In this document: piece by piece, positions 16,208-21,180 of the stretch
Numbering within the stretch: position 1 is the stretch's first letter
Layout of the letters: the number at the start of each line of letters is the position of its first letter
Source: an uncultured Alphaproteobacteria bacterium
Lineage (GTDB): Bacteria > Pseudomonadota > Alphaproteobacteria > CAAHEQ01 > UBA3637
Length of the DNA stretch: 21,180 bases
Direction: 5' to 3'
Assembly: GCA_934203105.1 (NCBI GenBank)
Contig: CAKPYQ010000017.1
Location: 1-21,180, forward strand
Position numbers and translations under genes: made by a program
Notes under the pieces: generated by a model
What the model saw: only the letters and a program-made list of their open reading frames with translations
The model's database searches: none
Told to the model about the DNA's origin: nothing

Positions 16208-16312
16208 TTTGTTTTTGCTTTTGTATTAAAGCACTTATTTTAACTTAACATAATGAAAAAATCAATTGTTATCTTTAAAGTGAAAAGTTTTTTTATTTTT
16301 TTCTGGTGTTTT

Positions 16313-16321
16313 TGTTATAAT
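16313..16321 (+). promoter_or_regulatory. Candidate extended -10 promoter of the coupling-ATPase operon
   Basis: TGTTATAAT is a perfect extended -10 (TGnTATAAT). A second TATAAT lies at 16327-16332. No good -35 is seen upstream in the T-rich stretch. Either would start transcription 30-45 bases before the ATG at 16371. Confidence 0.45.
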
Positions 16322-16370
16322 TGTTTTATAATCTTTCAAGAAAAAACAGCTTTCGAAAGGTGCAACAAAT

Positions 16371-17519
16371 ATGGATATCAAAAAAATTCAAAGAACAACA
16401 TTTATTTCAACCCTTTGGACTTTTCTTTATTTTCTGTGGTTTCGTTGGTTTATGCTGCATAATTGGCAGTTCAATATCTTTTCCAGCAACGATTGGAAAT
16501 CAACATTTAATGATTGGTGGTATCACGGTTGGATTATTCAAGGTTCTTATTTTTGGATTTTTGTTATCAGTATCTTTTTGTTCATTCCTGTGTGGATTTG
16601 GGGGCTGTGCTTTTTCTTGTCGATCGATTACAAAAAACATTATGAAAAGCTGTTTTGGGATGTGATTTATAAGAAAAAAACAAAACAGGTTCAGGCCAAT
16701 AACAAACAAATTCGCGTTAAAAAGAAAAAATCTTATCGTCAAGTTCGTCCCAAAGCTTTGTCAGGAACTCCGCAAATGGTGGCGCCTGTACAACCCCAAC
16801 AACCCGTTGATATGATGACTTCGGCACCGTCGACAGCTTCGATGGGAATGGGCGCGCCGAATTTGATGATGGAAGAAAAATTGCCCGATTCGTTGGCTTC
16901 TTCTTCGTTTTCGCATCGTGAAATCGCCGATGATTTCAATGGTGCTTCGCCGTTTGCTTCTGCCGGTATGGAAAACAACTATGGTATGCCGATGAGTTTG
17001 GGGGCGATGGATACGCCGGTCGAATTGAAGGAAGATTTGCCGGCGATTATGCAAGCGGCCGGCGCGACGGTTATTACAAATCCTGTTTTAGGTGAAAATA
17101 AAATAAGCTTTTTGGCCGTTTCCAAAGATCAAGTTTTCTTAATTTTAACCGATGCTGAAAAGGGCGATTGGTTGGCTGATGAAGAACGCTTTAATGATGA
17201 AGATCCATTGTGGTTTTCCGAAACATCGCATCGCGTATCACCGATTACTCAATTAAAGAACTTTGAAAAGGCTTTGAACGACAAAATGTTTGAAAATGGT
17301 TTAAAATCAAATACGCATATTATTTTGGTCAAAACGGACGGCAATATCATCAATGCGGAAGATATGGCGGACGTTTGGCGTCAAATGGGTGCTTTGGTGG
17401 CGCGTTCAGCGATGGGAATGCCGGAAGAATTACCATCTTTTACGGAAACTTTCCCAAAGGAATTACAAGCCGCTGATATGGAGCAAGTCGATAAAATAAA
17501 ACAAATTGTAAACGGATAA
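16371..17519 (+). CDS. Two-TM membrane protein with cytoplasmic domain, partner of coupling ATPase
   Basis: I do not recognise a named family. The 382-residue protein has two Trp/Phe-rich membrane segments (about 11-30 and 55-85), a strongly basic stretch (101-120, with many Lys), a Pro/Met/Ser-rich linker (about 125-215) and a soluble domain (about 215-345). That domain has a pattern of beta strands and a helix (KISFLAVSKDQVFLILTDAE, later SPITQLKNFEKALNDKM and THIILVKTDG) that recalls the NERD/restriction-nuclease-like fold. I see no complete catalytic set. It starts a four-gene operon, and the coupling ATPase begins 15 bases later. Size, N-terminal TM pair and position mirror DotM/IcmP (TrbA on I-type plasmids), which sits beside DotL/TrbC, but sequence homology is not evident. 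GAAAGG lies 10 bases before the ATG. Confidence 0.75.
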   Translation: MDIKKIQRTTFISTLWTFLYFLWFRWFMLHNWQFNIFSSNDWKSTFNDWWYHGWIIQGSYFWIFVISIFLFIPVWIWGLCFFLSIDYKKHYEKLFWDVIYKKKTKQVQANNKQIRVKKKKSYRQVRPKALSGTPQMVAPVQPQQPVDMMTSAPSTASMGMGAPNLMMEEKLPDSLASSSFSHREIADDFNGASPFASAGMENNYGMPMSLGAMDTPVELKEDLPAIMQAAGATVITNPVLGENKISFLAVSKDQVFLILTDAEKGDWLADEERFNDEDPLWFSETSHRVSPITQLKNFEKALNDKMFENGLKSNTHIILVKTDGNIINAEDMADVWRQMGALVARSAMGMPEELPSFTETFPKELQAADMEQVDKIKQIVNG

Positions 17520-17534
17520 AAATAAGGGGACAAA

Positions 17535-19694
17535 ATGGTTTTTCAACGTGCGGGTGAATATGCAGATCGGGATAAGGCTGTATCGTTTTTGGTTATTGCA
17601 GCCGCTATTGCCGTTGTCGTTTGCTTGATAATGGTGTACTTAATTATTCCGGTAAACTATATTTTGAACGAAGGCTTTTCGCGCAAAGTAATGGCAAATG
17701 TTTTGGGATTTTTGGGGCATGCTTTAAATCCGGCATATTTGACGTCGCAATATTCTCAATGGATCAAAAAATGCTTTATGTCCAGACAATTAGGCACGAT
17801 GCTGATCCCCTTTATTCCGTTTATTACAGCGATTGCGATTTTTGTTATTGCCGTTATTATCAACCCGAATGATTTTATGTTAAAAACGTTCGGTGGTGGC
17901 CGTATGGCAACTTATGCAGACGTTAAGAAAATGAAGTTGTTTAACGGCTTTATTATGGTGTTGGGGCGCTTTAAAGGAAAGTTGTTGAAAATGCCTGAAA
18001 CACTGTCCGCGTTGGTTGTTGCGCCTCCGGGAACAGGTAAAACTGTCGGTGTTGTGATTCCGACGATTTTGGAGTCTCCGGGGATCAGTATCATCGTCAA
18101 TGACCCAAAGCCGGAACTGTGTTTTAAAACGTCCGGTTATCGTGCAACGCAAGGTCCTGTATTTATTATTAACTGGGGCGCGGAAGATGAACCCGAAAAA
18201 GGGATTTTCTATCCGTCTTGGAATCCTCTGTCGCCGTCGTGTTTGCCGCCGTCGGGCCCTCCGCGAGATATGTATATTGACTCTATGGTGGCGGTTATTG
18301 TTGAAGAACCAAAAGGCGGTGCGGATCCGCACTGGTCAAAAACGGGTCGTAACGCGATGTCGGGCTTTTTGCATTTTATATCCAGTAAATGCGAACGTGC
18401 TAGAGCGAATGATTACTTTACGAACCGTTTAATGGAAGGTTCTTTTGATGACGAGGACGCCAAAGTTTTGGCAACTTATTATTCCGATATGCCGGATATG
18501 AGTGCCAGAACGGCTTTGATGGCTTTGCAACAAGGCTCTTTGACATACGATTCGTATGCGCCGATCGGAACATGGGAAGGCTTGCCTCAATATTGGCATG
18601 GTTGTGAACCGTGCATTGCGATGATTTTGGATTGGTTGAATGATGCGCAAATGAAAATTGCGGCCGATATTAAACGTCGTGCGGACGAAGGCGACCAAAT
18701 GGCGGCGTTGGCAGATCCTATGCGTGACGTGTTGGATTACGCGGTCAATGAATGTAACCGTTTTCATTATTCGCAACGGGCTATGTTGGAAATGAACCAG
18801 TTGGCCAGTACGCCGGATAAAGAGCGTGGTTCTATTTTATCAACGGCTTTGACGGGTATCGGTGTGTTTAAAAACTCGGCCGTTCGAGCGCGGACGCGAT
18901 TTTCGGATTTTACGTTCCGTGATTTGCGGGGTATGAAAGATCCGATTACGGGCGAAATGAAACCGATTTCCGTTTATTTGTCGGTAAACCAGGTTGACGC
19001 GCGTGCTTTGTCTGTTATTACGGGTATTTTCATTGAATTGATGAGCTCGTTCTTGATTGCTAATCCGCCTAACTTTAAAGGTTCGGACGGATTGACAACC
19101 GGTCCTTATCCGGTGATGTTTGTATTGGACGAATTCCCGCAAATGCCGAAGTTGGCGGCGGTAAAGGACGGACCTGCGGTCGGTCGTGGTCAAAAAGTAT
19201 CATACTTGTTGATTGGGCAGGATTTAGGTCAGATTTCCGGTCAATATGGTAAAGACGATTTGGAAACGATTATTACAACGACGGCGGCCAAAGTTATTTT
19301 GGCGCAGAACAACGAACAGACGGCCGAACGTTTTTCCAAAATGATTGGTACAAAGACGATTCAAACGCAAAACGTATCAAAGCAAGAAGCTTTCGGATTT
19401 AACCCAAAATTATCGGCGAACATTTCGACGTCGTTGCAATCCAGTCAAGTTGTCGGAGCTTCCGAAATGATGAGCTTGGATATGTTAAAGCAATATGTGA
19501 TTTTCCAAGGCTTTTTAAATCGTCCGATTTTGGCCGATGCCCCGCGTTGGTATTTGGATAAATCGATGAAGAAAAAATGTATGTTGCCGGCATCTCCGTT
19601 TGTGCCGTATTGGATTGTGGCGCAACGTGAAAATACGGATTTGGACGCTTTGGCCAACTCGTTGCAAGAAGAAATTGTTGAGGTCGACGAATAA
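17535..19694 (+). CDS. VirD4/TraG-like type IV coupling ATPase
   Basis: The 719-residue protein belongs to the type IV secretion coupling proteins, which bring DNA or protein substrates to a type IV channel. Two N-terminal membrane segments (about 15-40 and 88-110) precede the ATPase. Walker A is APPGTGKT (163-170, Lys169), followed by the family strand IIVNDPKPELCFKTSGYRAT (VirD4 proteins usually have DPKGE). Walker B is FVLDEF (Asp532, Glu533), followed by LLIGQDLGQISGQYG and RFSKMIGTKTIQ, both typical. It has an additional segment of roughly 100 residues between the Walker motifs. The ribosome binding site AAGGGGA is close to the ATG. No relaxase or VirB/Dot channel gene is in the window, so the substrate cannot be read from context; the downstream nuclease-like protein is one candidate. 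Confidence 0.92.
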   Translation: MVFQRAGEYADRDKAVSFLVIAAAIAVVVCLIMVYLIIPVNYILNEGFSRKVMANVLGFLGHALNPAYLTSQYSQWIKKCFMSRQLGTMLIPFIPFITAIAIFVIAVIINPNDFMLKTFGGGRMATYADVKKMKLFNGFIMVLGRFKGKLLKMPETLSALVVAPPGTGKTVGVVIPTILESPGISIIVNDPKPELCFKTSGYRATQGPVFIINWGAEDEPEKGIFYPSWNPLSPSCLPPSGPPRDMYIDSMVAVIVEEPKGGADPHWSKTGRNAMSGFLHFISSKCERARANDYFTNRLMEGSFDDEDAKVLATYYSDMPDMSARTALMALQQGSLTYDSYAPIGTWEGLPQYWHGCEPCIAMILDWLNDAQMKIAADIKRRADEGDQMAALADPMRDVLDYAVNECNRFHYSQRAMLEMNQLASTPDKERGSILSTALTGIGVFKNSAVRARTRFSDFTFRDLRGMKDPITGEMKPISVYLSVNQVDARALSVITGIFIELMSSFLIANPPNFKGSDGLTTGPYPVMFVLDEFPQMPKLAAVKDGPAVGRGQKVSYLLIGQDLGQISGQYGKDDLETIITTTAAKVILAQNNEQTAERFSKMIGTKTIQTQNVSKQEAFGFNPKLSANISTSLQSSQVVGASEMMSLDMLKQYVIFQGFLNRPILADAPRWYLDKSMKKKCMLPASPFVPYWIVAQRENTDLDALANSLQEEIVEVDE

Positions 19695-19696
19695 CG

Positions 19697-20314
19697 ATGA
19701 GTACAGAGGTTTTATTTCCGACGATGACGAAACGAACCGTGATGACGGTGACGGACGAAATGCGTGAAGACTTGGCTTTTTGGGAAGCCAAGTTTCAGGA
19801 AATGAACTTTCCGGGTATGGATTTGGTGGAAGCAACCGCTTATCCGATATCGTTATTGGAAAAAGTCAATCGCAAAAAGCAATATAAGCGTGTCAAGCGC
19901 GACTTTTTAAAATACATTTCTTATCACTTTATCAATGATTTGCGTAATGCCGGTTTGGACGAGGATAGCATCTTTTATTTTAAAAAAGGCATTATGCCGG
20001 AAAACTTTAATGTTCATATCAAAATACCGTTTGATTACACGGGGGAGGTTGATTTTTCGAATATGGTGTTGATTCAAAATCGCCCGTATCACGAAGACAT
20101 ACACCGCTTTATGGATATGCAAATGGAAGGAATGGAAATCGGGGTTTTGCCTCAAAAGCTGTATATCCCTGTGCCGACCGGCAAGGTTTATATTCCTTTG
20201 ACGATGTACACGGGCAGCGGTGGCAAAGGCAAACATGATCGCAGCGTTTTTGCGGGCTATTCCGAAAGCGCTTTCCAAAAATTGGCGCAAAAGACTATGC
20301 GAGGTGCCAGATGA
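19697..20314 (+). CDS. Degenerate HNH-nuclease-like protein, possible toxin derivative
   Basis: The 205-residue protein carries, in its second half, a pattern I recognise from HNH/Endo VII-type nuclease domains of polymorphic toxins: GIMPENFNVHIKIPFD (98-113), FSNMVLIQNRPYHEDIH (His132, His136) and a trailing LPQKLYIPVPTGKVYIP. In active members the first block reads HHK, where the second histidine is the general base. Here it is His107-Ile108-Lys109, so catalysis is probably lost although potential metal ligands remain. It starts two bases after the coupling ATPase and overlaps a SUKH-type immunity gene by four bases (ATGA). There is no signal peptide and no clear Shine-Dalgarno; a later in-frame ATG at 19724 is possible. 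It may be a retired toxin, a secreted effector or a nucleic-acid-binding subunit. Family call by eye. Confidence 0.6.
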   Translation: MSTEVLFPTMTKRTVMTVTDEMREDLAFWEAKFQEMNFPGMDLVEATAYPISLLEKVNRKKQYKRVKRDFLKYISYHFINDLRNAGLDEDSIFYFKKGIMPENFNVHIKIPFDYTGEVDFSNMVLIQNRPYHEDIHRFMDMQMEGMEIGVLPQKLYIPVPTGKVYIPLTMYTGSGGKGKHDRSVFAGYSESAFQKLAQKTMRGAR

Positions 20315-20790
20315 TGTTATTGACTAAATTGTTGGACAAGCTTTATAACGCCAAAGCGCGCGTGTTTAAGCCTGTGCCGGAAAAAGATTTACGGGCTTTG
20401 CGTATGACGATGGCAAAGGAAAAAATAACACCGATTCCGTCTGATTATTTGCAATTTTTAACGTTAACGGACGGATTGATGTATAACGGCTTGCGCTTTT
20501 TCGGGGTCAAAGATCACGATCGTGGTGCTGCGGGATATACTTATCCCAGTTTATTATCCGTAAATCAGGATTTTCGTGCGCGCAATCGGCGCAAAGACAT
20601 TTTGATTGTGGGCGAAAAAGACGAAGATTTAATTATTTACTATCCCAAAAATAAAGCGTATCAGTTAATGGACAAGATTGATTTGATTGGTGATTTGAAC
20701 TTGCCCCGTTTTTTTGATGTGATGTATTTCTTTACGCAAGAATTGATCGAACAGAATGATACGCCGGCCATCACCCCCGCCGACCAATAA
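20311..20790 (+). CDS. SUKH-superfamily protein (SMI1/KNR4/YrhA-like), possible immunity protein
   Basis: The 159-residue cytoplasmic protein shows SUKH-fold signatures: IPSDYLQFLTLTDGLMYNG (about 42-60) followed by a strand with FFGVKD, and later LIVGEKDEDLIIYYPKNKAY (98-117), where SUKH proteins typically have a G-D-hydrophobic strand. Closest in style is the YrhA subgroup. SUKH proteins are common immunity proteins of contact-dependent and polymorphic toxin systems, often beside HNH or other nuclease toxins. The start codon overlaps the stop of the HNH-like gene, so the two are translationally coupled, as toxin and immunity genes often are. Many SUKH genes also occur as orphans, so the immunity role is inferred. 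It is the last gene of the operon. Confidence 0.7.
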   Translation: MMLLTKLLDKLYNAKARVFKPVPEKDLRALRMTMAKEKITPIPSDYLQFLTLTDGLMYNGLRFFGVKDHDRGAAGYTYPSLLSVNQDFRARNRRKDILIVGEKDEDLIIYYPKNKAYQLMDKIDLIGDLNLPRFFDVMYFFTQELIEQNDTPAITPADQ

Positions 20791-20845
20791 TACTTTATTT
20801 GGCTTGTTTTTATTTTGTGTTATTCCGGGCGCCTTTTGTCCGCTT

Positions 20846-20872
20846 GTCATTCTGAGCGAAAGCGAAGAATCT
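20846..20872 (+). repeat. Dispersed repeat, copy 1
   Basis: The copy starts GTCATTCTGAGCG and ends GCGAAGAATCT, with AAA between. Its ATTCT and AGAAT ends are inverted repeats and its centre contains GCGAAAGC, a sequence known for very stable mini-hairpins. Elements of this kind are scattered through many bacterial genomes. Confidence 0.8.
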
Positions 20873-20885
20873 GTTTGTGTCTCGC

Positions 20886-20912
20886 GTCATTCTGAGCGTT
20901 AGCGAAGAATCT
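20886..20912 (+). repeat. Dispersed repeat, copy 2
   Basis: Same orientation, 40 bases after copy 1, with TT instead of AA at the centre (GAGCGTTAGCGAAG). It is followed by CTTGACGTCTG, partly shared with the sequence after copy 3. Confidence 0.8.
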
Positions 20913-20934
20913 CTTGACGTCTGATAATGCGCCA

Positions 20935-20974
20935 AAGTGGGGACGCGAAAAATTCGCGCGGCGCGTCCCCACTT
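20935..20974. repeat. Perfect 13-bp GC-rich inverted repeat
   Basis: AAGTGGGGACGCG (20935-20947) is exactly inverted as CGCGTCCCCACTT (20962-20974) around a 14-base loop. It lies between repeat copies 2 and 3. It is not followed by a T tract on either strand, so it is not a standard terminator; a small palindromic mobile or structural element is possible. Confidence 0.75.
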
Positions 20975-20996
20975 AAAAAAGCAGTTAAAATGTAGT

Positions 20997-21023
20997 GTCA
21001 TTCTGAACGAACGTGAAGAATCT
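20997..21023 (+). repeat. Dispersed repeat, copy 3 (diverged)
   Basis: Same orientation as the other two, with changes in the centre (CTGAACGAACGTGAAG) but the same GTCATTCTG start and GAAGAATCT end. It is followed by CTTGAAGCTGTG, which resembles the flank of copy 2. Confidence 0.7.
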
Positions 21024-21180
21024 CTTGAAGCTGTGGCAAAGCATTAAATGTGTGGCGCGCAAATCCCCACGCGCGCACGCACCGCACATTTTCCCTGGGC
21101 AGTCTATAAAAATCCGTATAGGCGGATATGAGCGATTTATTACGATAATGATAAATGTTTTATCCCAATCGTCCCCGCGG

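Larger units (their letters stand above)
20791..21180. other. Non-coding 3' region with dispersed repeats
   Basis: No convincing gene is seen in these 390 bases. They hold three direct copies of a short repeat, a 13-bp perfect inverted repeat, and a GC-rich stretch at 21052-21085 with alternating GCGC. A clear terminator for the upstream operon is not visible. Confidence 0.7.

Noticed and set aside
20810..21001. Minus-strand ORF of 63 codons over the repeat region
   Set aside because: Its sequence comes from translating the dispersed repeats and the palindrome; such ORFs recur wherever these repeats occur and are not genes.
20846..21023. Three short direct repeats as a CRISPR array
   Set aside because: Spacings are irregular (about 13 and 84 bases between copies), copies diverge, and no cas genes are seen.

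Overview
The window reads as chromosomal DNA of an uncultured, probably host-associated alphaproteobacterium of middling GC content. Pointers are the strong preference for TTG leucine codons, the alphaproteobacterial-type protein with a C-terminal J domain, a eukaryote-like (type 2) isoleucyl-tRNA synthetase, and near gap-free coding broken by AT-rich spacers. No plasmid or phage hallmark is visible. The taxonomic guess rests on protein style only.

Left part (1-10598): the 3' end of a very cysteine-rich secreted-type protein and its terminator are followed by a seven-gene block running one way from a promoter near 1000. Its order is an OmpA-like periplasmic protein, a TcpQ-domain lipoprotein, a PilN secretin lipoprotein, PilO, PilP, the PilQ ATPase and the PilR platform protein. 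This is the core of an R64/TCP-type type IVb pilus: outer-membrane pore and its stabiliser, inner-membrane alignment proteins, motor and platform. A recognisable pilin and prepilin peptidase are not in view.

Middle (10601-15584): two RNA methyltransferase genes (rlmE and an RsmB/NOP-family gene) sit head to tail directly behind pilR. They are followed by a promoter, a 16-codon isoleucine-rich leader ORF with a hairpin over its stop codon, and ileS, ending in a strong terminator. The leader looks like a translation-sensing attenuator of ileS and is the best regulatory find here.

Right part (15614-20790): a convergent gene encodes the J-domain protein. Divergent from it is a tight four-gene operon: a two-TM protein with a cytoplasmic domain, a VirD4/TraG-like coupling ATPase, a protein that looks like a degenerate HNH nuclease, and a SUKH (SMI1/KNR4/YrhA-like) protein of the immunity-protein type. 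The order suggests a coupling complex next to a toxin/immunity-derived pair, possibly an undescribed cassette. No VirB/Dot channel genes are in the window.

The right end (20791-21180) holds no convincing gene. It contains three direct copies of a dispersed repeat and a perfect 13-bp GC-rich inverted repeat.
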